Assembly: GCA_964433155.1 (NCBI GenBank)
Contig: CAYSQE010000001.1
Span: 124,001 to 188,000, forward strand
Length of the DNA: 64,000 nt
From: 2-01-FULL-40-13 sp964433155
GTDB taxonomy: Bacteria > Patescibacteriota > Microgenomatia > UBA1406 > GWC2-37-13
Direction: 5' to 3'
The notes under the pieces were generated by a model. The model was not told where the DNA came from and did no database searches. It worked only from the letters and a program-made list of their open reading frames with translations. The translations under genes were made by a program, and so were the position numbers. This document shows positions 1 to 8,993 of this stretch, piece after piece. Positions within the stretch are counted from its first letter, which is position 1. Every line of letters starts with the position of its first letter.

Positions 1-12
1 ATTGGGTTATGG

Positions 13-588
13 TTAAGCTCTAATCTCAACTAGATTTATAACTTTTGAAATTAATTTGTTAGGTGAACTGGCAAAAATAACCACAGCTTTGCTTTTTTTG
101 TGAATTTTTTTCATGAGTCTAGGGAGTTCGTCTGCAATTCCACCTGTACCTGTGAATACTCCGATGACTTTTCCCAAATCGTGAAGATTGGTGAATTCAT
201 TCATCGTCCCCCATCTGCCAGAAATTATAATGCCTGCATCACAGGTGGCAGTTGAGCTGACATTGCGATACTTTCGACAAACGTCCACTTGTTTTGCAAA
301 AGGATAGTTAGCAGGAACATAGAAAATCTTCTTATAAATTGAGAGGTCATGATTTGGTGAGATTTCCTTCTGACTTTTTAAATTAATTCCCGCTGAAAAT
401 CCCCACACCTCAACACCATTTTTCGAAGCGACCTCAACAACTTTATGAGGCAATCCATCAGCAACTCCGGTAATAAGAATTATTTTATTTTTGTACTTTG
501 AAAGTACTTCGCCCACCTCGTGGGCTTTCTGTAGAACTTCGTTTTTATTATCCGCAGCCGAACCAAAAATCCCTATTTTAAATTTCAT
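13..588 (-). CDS. SLOG/LOG-fold Rossmann protein
   Basis: A 191-aa protein with the Rossmann start I-G-I-F-G-S near the N-terminus and a later S-G-R-W-G-T-M-N-E segment (about residues 123-131) at the place where LOG/TIGR00725-type proteins carry P-G-G-x-G-T-x-x-E. Members of this superfamily bind nucleotides or hydrolyse cytokinin-type nucleotides, but the phosphate-binding P-G-G is changed here to S-G-R, so the LOG reaction should not be assumed. It is the last gene of the minus-strand block; a TATACT hexamer at 597-602, 8 bases before the ATG, suggests its own nearly leaderless promoter. Fold fairly sure, function unknown. Confidence 0.6.
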   Translation of the reverse strand: MKFKIGIFGSAADNKNEVLQKAHEVGEVLSKYKNKIILITGVADGLPHKVVEVASKNGVEVWGFSAGINLKSQKEISPNHDLSIYKKIFYVPANYPFAKQVDVCRKYRNVSSTATCDAGIIISGRWGTMNEFTNLHDLGKVIGVFTGTGGIADELPRLMKKIHKKSKAVVIFASSPNKLISKVINLVEIRA

Positions 589-619
589 TAGGATTAAGTA
601 TATAAAAATATGGGATATT

Positions 620-1660
620 TTATTCTTTGATTACTATTAATGCATAACCCAAAGTTCCTTGATCAAGGATACCACCGCCAATTTGTGTGCTTTCGACGTC
701 AGACTCATCGTATTTAATTATTTTTTGCTCATTACCATCTTGAGGAACTGTAAATCCAATTTCTGCGAGTTTTTCTGCCACAACAGCTACACTTGGATTG
801 AAACAGGCTATAACAGCTTCAGGCTCATTCACATCCAAATTTTCAAGATTAAACTTTGATCGCCCAGTAGGATCAGCAATAGCTAAAACCCCTCCATCTT
901 TTAGTACACTAAATGCTAACTTCTGAAGTTTCACTTGGTCCTCGTAACTCAAATGATGGATTGCATACACCATTGTGATTAAATCCAAAGTTCCTTTCTC
1001 TTGTTTTTCTAGCCATTCGAGAGCATTTCCTTCAACTATAGTTCTTCCGGTTTTCTCTCGAGCAATTTGAATCAGAAAAGGAGTTAAGTCAACACCAATT
1101 ATATTTGCATTAATATCTTGACTATCAAACTGTTCAGCCAATGAGAGCATTGTAGAACCAGTGCCAGCCCCTAAATCTGCTGCATCAACAGCGTGATATC
1201 TATATTCTGTGAAGTGACCAGCAACCCTCTCTGCAATCCATCGGTTTGCTTGAGCTATATGAGGAACTCTGTTACCCGCAAGTCTTTCTGCCCAATCAGT
1301 AAAAGCAGGAGGAACTAACTGAGGAAACTCAGGAGGTTGAATCTGCTGCAAAACCCATCCCTGAATTAAGTCGGCGTCTGGAACTTGCAATCCCGTTTCT
1401 CCTTGAGATAGTCTCCAATCTCTTAAACCAAGAACTGAACTAAATAATATCTCTGTCCTTCCGGCCAATTCAGCATTTAAATGAGGAGCGATCTTTTCAT
1501 TGAATCTTTTTCCTATATTTGACGCCTGAAACACTATATTCATATCATCACCTGGAAGATCAGATCTAAAAACTGTAAGGTTTGACCAAGTGTCTGGAGT
1601 TTTGACTAATGCAGGTCTACTAGCTATCTCAGCATCATAACGGGGTACTTCAAATAACAT
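620..1660 (-). CDS. SAM-dependent methyltransferase
   Basis: A 346-aa class I methyltransferase. The AdoMet-binding motif I D-L-G-A-G-T-G-S lies at about 162-169, followed by the acidic G-V-D strand end and a V-L-K-D-G-G-V-L post-motif typical of the Methyltransf_11/25 families. The first 150 residues are not recognised and may bind the substrate. It is separated from pyrE by 51 bp that hold a good promoter, so it is probably not part of the pyr operon. The substrate cannot be predicted; a small metabolite is more likely than RNA or DNA, since no nucleic-acid-binding domain is visible. Confidence 0.75.
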   Translation of the reverse strand: MLFEVPRYDAEIASRPALVKTPDTWSNLTVFRSDLPGDDMNIVFQASNIGKRFNEKIAPHLNAELAGRTEILFSSVLGLRDWRLSQGETGLQVPDADLIQGWVLQQIQPPEFPQLVPPAFTDWAERLAGNRVPHIAQANRWIAERVAGHFTEYRYHAVDAADLGAGTGSTMLSLAEQFDSQDINANIIGVDLTPFLIQIAREKTGRTIVEGNALEWLEKQEKGTLDLITMVYAIHHLSYEDQVKLQKLAFSVLKDGGVLAIADPTGRSKFNLENLDVNEPEAVIACFNPSVAVVAEKLAEIGFTVPQDGNEQKIIKYDESDVESTQIGGGILDQGTLGYALIVIKE

Positions 1661-1669
1661 AATTTCTGG

Positions 1670-1698
1670 ATTATAACAATCTAGTTTTACTTCTGCAA
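1670..1698 (-). promoter_or_regulatory. Promoter of the 346-aa methyltransferase gene
   Basis: On the minus strand TTGCAG (1693-1698) and a perfect TATAAT (1670-1675) are separated by 17 bp. Only 9 bases separate TATAAT from the ATG, so transcription would start about two bases before the start codon, giving an essentially leaderless mRNA. Confidence 0.6.
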
Positions 1699-1711
1699 GA
1701 AGAAATAACTT

Positions 1712-2359
1712 TTAGCTTTTTTTATGTTCCAAAAATTCTTTTCCGTGGCCAACTTTAGTGTTGATTGGAACTCCTTTTTTACATAGCGGGCAATCTTCGG
1801 GAGAATATGCCTTCGCCACAAAATCCTGTAGAGCGGTAAAAGGAGCTCCTATGAAATCAGAGTCTATATGTTTTGGATCTCTGTTAAACATCACACCCAC
1901 TGCGACTACCTTTCCTCCAGCCTTCTTTACTGCCTCAATAGTTTTTTTTACTGAAAGGCCAGTTGTGGTTAAGTCTTCCAAAACTAATACATTTTTACCC
2001 TTAAGATATTTATCATATCCTCTTCTAAATATCTGTTCACTTTCAGCTGCAGTTGCAGTGGTGCCTTTATTTTTTTCTGTATAGACAGCCAAAATATCTT
2101 TGTGTTTTAATTTTGACAAATAGTAGGCTGTCCATTGAGATAATAACGTACCACCAATAGCTGGAGCAGCCACAACATGAATATTCTTTTTTTTAAATTT
2201 TGCAGCAAACATTTTGCCTATTTTTGCAGTTTCTGCAGGATGGGGGTAAATTGCATCTTTGTTCAAATAAGCGCTTCCGTGCTTTCCGGAAGTATATACA
2301 ATGTGACTATCTGTGATGATACCACCTAGCTTTTTTAGTATGTCTACTGGATTATCCAT
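1712..2359 (-). CDS. pyrE: Orotate phosphoribosyltransferase
   Basis: A 215-aa enzyme that joins orotate to PRPP to make orotidine 5'-monophosphate in de novo pyrimidine synthesis. The PRPP-binding signature is clear (N-V-L-V-L-E-D-L-T-T-T-G-L-S, about 125-138), as is the A-A-P-A-I-G-G loop, and a C-P-L-C pair sits near the C-terminus as in many bacterial PyrE proteins. It is the last pyr gene of the operon, 16 bp after the aspartase gene. No pyrF (OMP decarboxylase) follows; it must be elsewhere in the genome or absent. Confidence 0.93.
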   Translation of the reverse strand: MDNPVDILKKLGGIITDSHIVYTSGKHGSAYLNKDAIYPHPAETAKIGKMFAAKFKKKNIHVVAAPAIGGTLLSQWTAYYLSKLKHKDILAVYTEKNKGTTATAAESEQIFRRGYDKYLKGKNVLVLEDLTTTGLSVKKTIEAVKKAGGKVVAVGVMFNRDPKHIDSDFIGAPFTALQDFVAKAYSPEDCPLCKKGVPINTKVGHGKEFLEHKKS

Positions 2360-2375
2360 AAATAAAATAAAAAAT

Positions 2376-3680
2376 TTATAATTGAGTTATATGATCAAAC
2401 TCTTTTTCGCTCAAAATATCTTCTTCCAGGATGACCTCTCGTAATGTTTTGTTTTCTTTAAGTGCCTTTTGAACAAGTCTGCTTACTTTATCATACCCAA
2501 ACTTTGGTGTCAATAAGGTTGCATATGCAGTTGATCTCTCAAGATTTTCTTTACAACGCTCCTTATTTACTTTCAAAGTCAAAATACATTTTTTCGCAAA
2601 AACCTCTATCCCGCTTATCAAGAGTTTTATCGAAGTAATGAGAGAATCAGCGATCACTGGAAACATGATGGCAAGCTCAAGACAGCTTGCCTCAGCTGCC
2701 TGATGAATGGTTAGATTTTTCCCTGAAATAACATAATAGATCTGATTCATACTTTCGGGTGCAACTGGATTAACTTTTCCCGGCATAATAGAGGAGCCTG
2801 GCTGAAGAGCTTCCAAGATTATTTCTCCGATTCCACCGTGTGGTCCACTCGAAAGAATTCGCAAATCAGTTGCTATTTTGGAGATATCCATACTCAAAAT
2901 AGTTATAACCGCACTCAAATGACAGAAATCCGAAGAACTGCTCGTTTGAGACATTAAATTTGTGGCTTTTCGAAAAGGGATCTTCGTTTGTTTCTTTAGC
3001 TCTCGATACACATGCGCAATATATAGGGAAGATGCGTTAGCGGCATTGCCTATGGCTGTTCCTCCCAAATTCAGATCATATAAATACGTCGTTGCATCAA
3101 CAATTCTTTTTTTATCTCTTATTATGGTCTCTTTATACGAGTCGAACTCAGCACCAGCCGTAGTCGGAATCGCATCCTGCAGATGAGTACGCGCAAGTTT
3201 TCTTATGTTTTTATATTCATCCGCTTTTTTAGCAAAAGCATCTATGAGCGTATCTGTCGCTGTAAGCAATTCATGTGTTAAGCGCATCAAGGCGAGTTTT
3301 AATGCAGAAGGATTGACATCGTTTGTTGACTGAGACATATTCACGTGGTCGTTTGGATGGACAGAAATCTTTTTCTTTTTAAGAATCGCCGTAGCTCTTG
3401 AGGCCAAGACCTCATTCACATTCATATTGATCGAAGTCCCCGCACCTCCTTGAATACTGGGTAAGATAAATTGATCATCATGTTTTCCTCGTATTATTTC
3501 ATCTGCTGCTACGACTATCGCTGATGCACTATCTTTTGATAAATCTCCGGCCTTCAAATTCGCAAATGCAGCAGCTTTTTTGATCTCTGTCATAGCATAA
3601 ATCAACTCAAGATGAACAGGAGGAACTGGAAATGGAAAATTTTCTAAAGCTTGTTTTGTTTGTTTGCCCCAGTATTTCAT
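2376..3680 (-). CDS. aspA: Aspartase-like fumarate-forming lyase (class II fumarase/aspartase family)
   Basis: A 434-aa lyase of the fumarase/aspartase superfamily. The signature G-S-S-I-M-P-G-K-V-N-P is intact and an earlier Q-S-T-N-D stretch lies at about 117-121. Q-S-T-N-D and the A-E-A-S-x-L-E-L segment are nearer to aspartases (aspartate to fumarate plus ammonia) than to FumC, which usually has Q-S-S-N-D. The C-terminal region (L-T-P-K-F-G-Y and the V-I-L-E-E stretch) also follows aspartase. The N-terminus is some 15-30 residues shorter than usual. It overlaps pyrC by 4 bp, so it is co-translated with pyrimidine enzymes. There it could supply fumarate to the FrdAB-like pair and ammonia to carbamoyl phosphate synthesis. 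Fumarase activity is not excluded. Confidence 0.8.
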   Translation of the reverse strand: MKYWGKQTKQALENFPFPVPPVHLELIYAMTEIKKAAAFANLKAGDLSKDSASAIVVAADEIIRGKHDDQFILPSIQGGAGTSINMNVNEVLASRATAILKKKKISVHPNDHVNMSQSTNDVNPSALKLALMRLTHELLTATDTLIDAFAKKADEYKNIRKLARTHLQDAIPTTAGAEFDSYKETIIRDKKRIVDATTYLYDLNLGGTAIGNAANASSLYIAHVYRELKKQTKIPFRKATNLMSQTSSSSDFCHLSAVITILSMDISKIATDLRILSSGPHGGIGEIILEALQPGSSIMPGKVNPVAPESMNQIYYVISGKNLTIHQAAEASCLELAIMFPVIADSLITSIKLLISGIEVFAKKCILTLKVNKERCKENLERSTAYATLLTPKFGYDKVSRLVQKALKENKTLREVILEEDILSEKEFDHITQL

Positions 3681-5035
3681 TGATTATTTTTTAGCCACTG
3701 TCCTAACTGGATAATTTCTCCTTCACGATACATAAGATTTCCTCGCAAAAAAGTCATAACTGGTCTACCCACAAGTTTCATTCCCTCGTAAGCTGACCAG
3801 CCGCATTTACTAAATAAGTTTTCTTTTTTTACTGTCCAAACTTTTTTTATATCAATAATCGTCAGATCTGCATCTTTTCCTTTTTCAATCGCACCTTTCG
3901 ACTTGAATCCAAATATTCTGGCTGGATTAAGAGACATAAGCTTTGTCAATTTCATCAATCCCTCTTCCAATGTCTTGCTGCCAAAACGTTTTAGCCATTT
4001 AGTAATGAGTGCTGGAAGTGTTTCCTGCAGGCCTGGAGTGCCTGATTGAGCAGTCCACACATCTAGCTGGTTTTTTGTTTCCCACTCATGAGGAGTGTGC
4101 TCTGAACAAATCACATCGATTTTTTCCTCTCTTACCAGTTTCCACATCTCATCTTGATCTTCTCGAGTCCGTAAAGCAGGCGCTACCTTGATCTTGTTTC
4201 CTAATCTTTTATAGTCATCAATGGTAAAGACGAGCTGATAACCTACGAGTTCTCCGTATACTTTTGTTCCTCTTTGTTTTGCCCCCATAACCAATGCAAA
4301 CTCTTCAGGAGTCGAAAGATGAAGTAAATATAAAGAAGTACCATATTGTTCAGCAAGCGAAATCGCCCGTGCGACCGCCGCAACAATCACTTCTTTAGGT
4401 CTTATCTTGGACCAAATCGATGGATCTTGTGCTTGACCATTTTTATATTTTTGTGCATAATAATTGATAAGCGACTGATCTTCTGCGTGAACCGCTAACA
4501 GTAATTTTCGTTGTGAGGCGATCTGAAATATCTTACCCAATGTCACGTCATCTGGAATTGTTGTGGGAGTTGTCTCGTGGCCTGCCATAAAAACTTTGAC
4601 TCCTACAATCATATTTTTATCAACTTTTTTCAATTCGTCCAAAGAATCTCTTGAGGCGCCCATAAAAAATGCGTAGTCAGTGTATGCTCGACCTGGGTAA
4701 ATTGAGTTTATTTTTTCCTTAAGCAGATCAACGGTTACAGTTGGCGGCTTGGTGTTTGGCATATCAATGATTGTTGTATATCCACCAGCGAGAGCCGCTC
4801 TTGTACCATGGGGAACATCCTCCTTCTGACTCATCCCCGGCTCTCGCAGATGTCCATGCACCTCAATAAGACCGGGTAAAATATAGTTTCCTTTTGCATC
4901 AAACACTTCACCCTCAAATCCATTTAATTTATGTTTGTCAATATCTTCTATTTTCCCTTTTTCATTAATAACAATATTTCCCTCGATAATTTTTGAAGGT
5001 GTCAAAATCTTTCCGTTTTTAATTATTTTTTTCAT
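3677..5035 (-). CDS. pyrC: Dihydroorotase (class I)
   Basis: A 452-aa amidohydrolase that closes carbamoyl-aspartate to dihydroorotate. The metal-binding V-H-G-H-L-R-E-P-G motif, the G-V-K-V-F-M segment with the lysine that is carboxylated in this family, the H-A-E-D histidine and the L-L-H-L-S histidine are present. The motif that is normally T-D-H-A-P-H, holding the catalytic aspartate, reads S-E-H-T-P-H here, so aspartate is replaced by glutamate. The gene overlaps the hydrolase gene upstream and the aspartase gene downstream by 4 bp each. Operon context makes dihydroorotase much more likely than hydantoinase or allantoinase. Confidence 0.88.
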   Translation of the reverse strand: MKKIIKNGKILTPSKIIEGNIVINEKGKIEDIDKHKLNGFEGEVFDAKGNYILPGLIEVHGHLREPGMSQKEDVPHGTRAALAGGYTTIIDMPNTKPPTVTVDLLKEKINSIYPGRAYTDYAFFMGASRDSLDELKKVDKNMIVGVKVFMAGHETTPTTIPDDVTLGKIFQIASQRKLLLAVHAEDQSLINYYAQKYKNGQAQDPSIWSKIRPKEVIVAAVARAISLAEQYGTSLYLLHLSTPEEFALVMGAKQRGTKVYGELVGYQLVFTIDDYKRLGNKIKVAPALRTREDQDEMWKLVREEKIDVICSEHTPHEWETKNQLDVWTAQSGTPGLQETLPALITKWLKRFGSKTLEEGLMKLTKLMSLNPARIFGFKSKGAIEKGKDADLTIIDIKKVWTVKKENLFSKCGWSAYEGMKLVGRPVMTFLRGNLMYREGEIIQLGQWLKNNQ

Positions 5036-5823
5036 TTCCTAAGAAAACTTTTCACCATTGAGTTAAATAACTGCGCTCGCTCAAAATATACTGAATGACC
5101 TGTCTTACGAACAGACAGAAATTTTGAGTTGGGGATTAAACTGGATAAAACAGAAACTGCTTTTGGATTTACAATAACATCTTCAACTCCGGTTAGAAAA
5201 AGAGTAGGAATATGCAACTTAGTAAACTTTTCGAGAGGCACATTTCTTGATGCCAAAAGTAAAGATCTCAATTCATCTTTATTTACACCTGTATTAAGGG
5301 AGTCGATCTCCTGGTAGAGAAAATGGAGAGATGGTTGCTCCTTGGCCATTCGTATGCCTGCTGCGAGGTGGATATTTTTTAGAGCGTCAGTTTTTTTTAC
5401 TTTTAAATAATTTTCTAGTAGTGGTTCTATCTTTGGATGAGTGAGCGGTCCAACTGTTGAAGCCATAATAATTGCAGTAACGCGGGCTGGATTTTGCAAG
5501 GCATAATTAATTACTGTCCACCCTCCCATCGATTGACCAACAAGTATTACTTTTTCTAATTTCAGATGATCGATGAGAGCTGATAGATCGTTTGCAAATT
5601 CTGAAGGGTCAACTCTATTTGGAATCTTTTTAGAGCGAAAATAACCTTGGTGAGAAAAACTGATACAGCTGTAATTTTGTGAAAAATAAGGAATTTGCTG
5701 CCACCAAGATAAATAGTTGCCGCCCAAGCCATGAGCAAAAATAATTGGCAATCCATTTCCTGTGGCCTCATAATATAGGTCATGATAACCTATGTTGAGA
5801 TATGATTTTGTTGTCTTAAGCAT
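5032..5823 (-). CDS. Alpha/beta-fold hydrolase
   Basis: A 263-aa alpha/beta hydrolase when begun at the ATG at 5823. That start follows an AAAGG sequence by 8 bases and overlaps the upstream gene by only 8 bp; an ATG 48 bases further upstream would overlap it by 56 bp. The nucleophile elbow G-Q-S-M-G-G, an oxyanion-hole H-G-L-G-G, the late aspartate (G-V-E-D) and catalytic G-H-S histidine are all visible. No signal peptide. It sits between a methyltransferase gene and pyrC with coupled starts and stops, so it belongs to the pyr transcript. Its substrate and any role in pyrimidine metabolism are unknown. Confidence 0.8.
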   Translation of the reverse strand: MLKTTKSYLNIGYHDLYYEATGNGLPIIFAHGLGGNYLSWWQQIPYFSQNYSCISFSHQGYFRSKKIPNRVDPSEFANDLSALIDHLKLEKVILVGQSMGGWTVINYALQNPARVTAIIMASTVGPLTHPKIEPLLENYLKVKKTDALKNIHLAAGIRMAKEQPSLHFLYQEIDSLNTGVNKDELRSLLLASRNVPLEKFTKLHIPTLFLTGVEDVIVNPKAVSVLSSLIPNSKFLSVRKTGHSVYFERAQLFNSMVKSFLRK

Positions 5824-6643
5824 GTTTAAAACCTTTGAATGTTCTAATTGTATACTGCGATTTGAATTCACCCCTGTGCTCTAAACTCACATTCTCTATA
5901 TCATGAAGCCATTTTTGAGCCTGACTCTCAGACAATTGATCATTTTTCATCATGACTTGAAGTAACTTGTGAATATAGAAGAAGTCATCAAAGATTTCGA
6001 AATTATTTGTGACTTCATTTGTATCTTTACTTTCAATATTTTTGAATTTCAACGACCGTAGTAATTGAGCTACTTCATCAGGGAAATTTGGATTACGAAT
6101 ATTTTTATTTTGTTTATATGAAATAACTTTCTGCGCAATTTCAGAATTAGGCTCAATGCTCCACGTTCGCCACAATGGATCACTTACGACAAGAGCGCCT
6201 CCAGGTTTTAAAACTCTGGAGAGTTCTATGACTACTTTTCGCGGGTCTTCGACATGTTGAAGCACTCTATCACATCGTACTGCGTTGAAATAACTATCAG
6301 GAATATCAATACTTTGAAGGTCGCCTTGAATCAACCTAACATTTTTAAGACCTTCGCGAGTACAAAGATCGTCTGCCTCTTTTAGTAATTCATTATCATA
6401 ATCCATGCCAATAACTTGACCTTTCGGACCAACCATTCCGCTAAGCTTTGGCAAGTCTATACCAGGACCGCAACCCGCATCAAAAACTCGATCACCAACA
6501 TGAACTCCCTGAGCAAACATCTTTAAAGCAATAGGTTTGTAAGTAAATAATTCAGCAAGAGTTTTTAAGTATTGAGTTTTATCCAAATCATATACATTTT
6601 GGCCAGCATAAGGACTGGCAGAATCTGGTGATTTATTATTCAT
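5816..6643 (-). CDS. UbiE-like SAM-dependent methyltransferase
   Basis: A 275-aa class I methyltransferase of the Methyltransf_11 type: F-D-A-G-C-G-P-G-I-D as motif I (about 54-63), then V-I-G-M-D-Y, a Q-G-D-L motif and V-L-K-P-G-G. About 90 residues follow the core and may bind the acceptor. It overlaps the frdB-like gene by 8 bp and the hydrolase gene by 8 bp, so it is firmly inside the pyr operon. It has no known role in pyrimidine synthesis; with the hydrolase it may be a separate two-gene module sharing the promoter. Confidence 0.78.
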   Translation of the reverse strand: MNNKSPDSASPYAGQNVYDLDKTQYLKTLAELFTYKPIALKMFAQGVHVGDRVFDAGCGPGIDLPKLSGMVGPKGQVIGMDYDNELLKEADDLCTREGLKNVRLIQGDLQSIDIPDSYFNAVRCDRVLQHVEDPRKVVIELSRVLKPGGALVVSDPLWRTWSIEPNSEIAQKVISYKQNKNIRNPNFPDEVAQLLRSLKFKNIESKDTNEVTNNFEIFDDFFYIHKLLQVMMKNDQLSESQAQKWLHDIENVSLEHRGEFKSQYTIRTFKGFKHA

Positions 6644-7304
6644 ATTTTTCGTTGAGTAACTTTATAGCTTGATCAATGGGAATTCCTCTTGGGCAAATTG
6701 TAGCTAATTTTTCGCCTTCCTCAATTGAATAATGTTTTATTCCACCTTTTTGTGCAATTTTTATACGATTTATTCCATCTCGAGGATCGGTAAAATAACG
6801 TGCGAGCTTAACCAGATCCATTGGGTCAATGATATTAGAATTTTTGGAAACTGTGGCAGATCCTGCGATACAACATCCGCACTCTATGCATTTGCGAAAT
6901 GGTTTTGACTTGTTTGCAATTTTTTTAGTGAGCTTTACTTTTTGAATCCTATCAATAAATGGCTTAATATCTAAAAACTTTTTTAAAATTGGTTTTAAAT
7001 TTACTATCAAATCTTTTTCAACTGGAAAATTTGCCAAAGGCTCAATAATGTTTTTTTTCAGGCTTGGACTAATTTGGGTTGAACAGGAAAGAACTGGTTT
7101 TCCATTGAGCATCACTCCACATGTGCCACATATTCCCTGTCTACATTCATATCTAAATGCAAGAGTTGGATCGCGATTTTGTTGGATCTGCATAATAACG
7201 TCAAGAACAGTCATACCTTTTTGATATGTTAATAGAAATTCATCGACAAACTGTTTTTTCTTTCCTATAGAATTAAAACGATTGATGAAAACTTTAAGTT
7301 TCAT
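6636..7304 (-). CDS. Fumarate reductase/succinate dehydrogenase-like iron-sulfur subunit lacking the [3Fe-4S] site
   Basis: A 222-aa SdhB/FrdB homologue. The [2Fe-2S] ferredoxin domain is complete (Cys54, Cys59, Cys62, Cys74). In the C-terminal domain the four [4Fe-4S] ligands are present (Cys139, Cys142, Cys145 and Cys204 of the C-P-R-G motif). The three positions that bind the [3Fe-4S] cluster in E. coli FrdB correspond to Ser149, Ile194 and Leu200. That cluster normally passes electrons to quinone next to the membrane anchor, and no anchor gene (frdC/D or sdhC/D) is present. Inference: a soluble electron-transfer subunit that does not use quinone. It follows the flavoprotein gene by 9 bp and overlaps the methyltransferase gene by 8 bp. 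Confidence 0.85.
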   Translation of the reverse strand: MKLKVFINRFNSIGKKKQFVDEFLLTYQKGMTVLDVIMQIQQNRDPTLAFRYECRQGICGTCGVMLNGKPVLSCSTQISPSLKKNIIEPLANFPVEKDLIVNLKPILKKFLDIKPFIDRIQKVKLTKKIANKSKPFRKCIECGCCIAGSATVSKNSNIIDPMDLVKLARYFTDPRDGINRIKIAQKGGIKHYSIEEGEKLATICPRGIPIDQAIKLLNEKYE

Positions 7305-7313
7305 GTTATTTTG

Positions 7314-8993
7314 TCATAATGCTATAACTGGTTTTGCTTCAGTCACAATCTCATTATTTATTTTTTTTACGAGAATATTTTTTTCCCATTCCTTTTTTGT
7401 CTCTGGATAGTCTGTTCGACTATGAGCACCGCGACTTTCTTTACGAGCAAGTGCTGCTTCGATCACAGTTTGAGCAGTTTTGAGCATGTTGACAACTTCC
7501 AAACAATCCTGAAGATCACGATTGCGTTCCCTGACGATAGTTCGCACCTTCATTAATTTTGATTCTTCCAAAAGATCCTCAACCACTTTCTTTGCTTTTT
7601 GTAAACCTTTCTCGTCTCTAAAAATGCCTACCTTTTTCCACATAATTTTTTTTATGCGATTTTCTATTTCATGCGGTGGTATTCCTTTTTTTCTTTTCAT
7701 AAAACCGCCTATTCTTTCCAACTCTTCATGAATATCATCTTTTGATTGATTGACTTTTTTAGTTTTTTTGATGTACTTTAAAGAAGCAATGGCTGCTCGT
7801 CTCCCAAAAACTTGTCCCTCAGCTATTGAGTTGCCACCTAAGCGATTTGCACCATGCATCCCGCCTGCCACCTCTCCGCATGCATATAATCCTTCAACTC
7901 CTGTCTCACACCATTCATTGATTCTCACTCCCCCCATCATATGATGCATCGATGGATATATTTCCATTGGATCTTTTGTAATATCGACTCCTGTATTTTT
8001 GTATTGTTCATATACATCGGGAATAAGCTCAAGTAACTTCTCTTTCGACCAATGGTTGACATGAAGATATACCCCGTGATGTTTTGTCCCCAATCCTTTT
8101 GCCACCTCTTGATAAATAGAACGACTCACTTCATCTCGCTTTGCAAGCTCCATCTCTTTTGGATAATACTTTTTCATGAACCGCTCGCCTTTTATATTTC
8201 GCAAAATCCCCCCATGAGCTCTCACTTTCTCAGTTACCAATACTCCTCTAACTGAGTCTGGATAAGCCATTCCTGTTGGGTGAAACTGAGTCATCTCCAT
8301 ATCCACAAGATCTGCTCCCACATCAAGAGCCATTGCATACCCATCTCCTGTGTTTGAAGCCGCATTGGTGGTGACCTCATACATTCGACCAGCTCCTCCT
8401 GTTGCCAAAATAATTGCCTTTGTTTTAAAAACTACAAACTGACCTGTTTTAAGATTTATTCCAACTGCTCCGGTGATAATGTTGTTTTTTGTCAAGATTT
8501 TACTTATGAAAAATTCATCAGAATATTTAATCTTTAGTTTCCTAGCCTCATCAACCAGTCCTTGCATCATTTCCCGACCGGTATAATCACCAACGCAAAC
8601 ATTTAAAGGATATTTTTGTTTAGGTCCAGCCCAGACATAGAACTGGCCGTAGTCTGTGCGATCGAAAATGACTCCATAGCGTTCCAGATCATAGACGCGG
8701 GCAGGCATCTCATCGGTAAATGCTTTAACCAGAGGATAATTATTAATGAAATACCCTCCTTCAAGAGTGATTTGATAGTGAAATTCTGGAGTCGCTGGGG
8801 CAACTAAAGCGGCATTCATCCCGCCCATCGCCATCCCAGTGTGGGCGCAACCTAATACTTCTTTACCTAATAAAATGACATCCGCGCCTCTTCTTTTTGC
8901 TTCGATTGCGGCCCGCAATCCTGCACCACCTGCGCCAATAATTAAAAGATCGGTTTTTGTAATTTCAAATTTCTTGTTTTTAAACATATTCAT
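7314..8993 (-). CDS. Fumarate reductase/succinate dehydrogenase-like flavoprotein
   Basis: A 559-aa FrdA/SdhA homologue. The Rossmann start I-I-G-A-G-G-A-G is at about 18-25. An A-H-T-G segment aligns with the S-H-T that holds FAD covalently through His. The dicarboxylate site is intact: Q-F-H-P-T-G, an R-A-H-G-G arginine, the M-H-H-M-M-G-G histidine and an A-N-R-L-G-G arginine; S-R-G-A-H-S-R-T ends the conserved part. This predicts fumarate/succinate chemistry at a covalent flavin. L-aspartate oxidase (NadB) is related, but NadB lacks the FAD-binding His and an iron-sulfur partner. It overlaps carB by 14 bp, in the operon position where a dihydroorotate dehydrogenase would be expected. Confidence 0.87.
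   Translation of the reverse strand: MNMFKNKKFEITKTDLLIIGAGGAGLRAAIEAKRRGADVILLGKEVLGCAHTGMAMGGMNAALVAPATPEFHYQITLEGGYFINNYPLVKAFTDEMPARVYDLERYGVIFDRTDYGQFYVWAGPKQKYPLNVCVGDYTGREMMQGLVDEARKLKIKYSDEFFISKILTKNNIITGAVGINLKTGQFVVFKTKAIILATGGAGRMYEVTTNAASNTGDGYAMALDVGADLVDMEMTQFHPTGMAYPDSVRGVLVTEKVRAHGGILRNIKGERFMKKYYPKEMELAKRDEVSRSIYQEVAKGLGTKHHGVYLHVNHWSKEKLLELIPDVYEQYKNTGVDITKDPMEIYPSMHHMMGGVRINEWCETGVEGLYACGEVAGGMHGANRLGGNSIAEGQVFGRRAAIASLKYIKKTKKVNQSKDDIHEELERIGGFMKRKKGIPPHEIENRIKKIMWKKVGIFRDEKGLQKAKKVVEDLLEESKLMKVRTIVRERNRDLQDCLEVVNMLKTAQTVIEAALARKESRGAHSRTDYPETKKEWEKNILVKKINNEIVTEAKPVIAL

Noticed and set aside
659..859. Small plus-strand reading frame opposite the methyltransferase gene, and many similar antisense frames
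   Set aside because: They lie entirely inside well-supported genes on the other strand, lack family motifs and have no ribosome-binding site.
2376..3680. Argininosuccinate or adenylosuccinate lyase
   Set aside because: The same superfamily, but Q-S-T-N-D, A-E-A-S-x-L-E-L and the C-terminal region follow aspartase; no arg or pur neighbours.
7314..8993. L-aspartate oxidase (NadB) of NAD synthesis
   Set aside because: The covalent-FAD histidine segment and an adjacent FrdB-like subunit point to FrdA/SdhA; no nadA or nadC is nearby.
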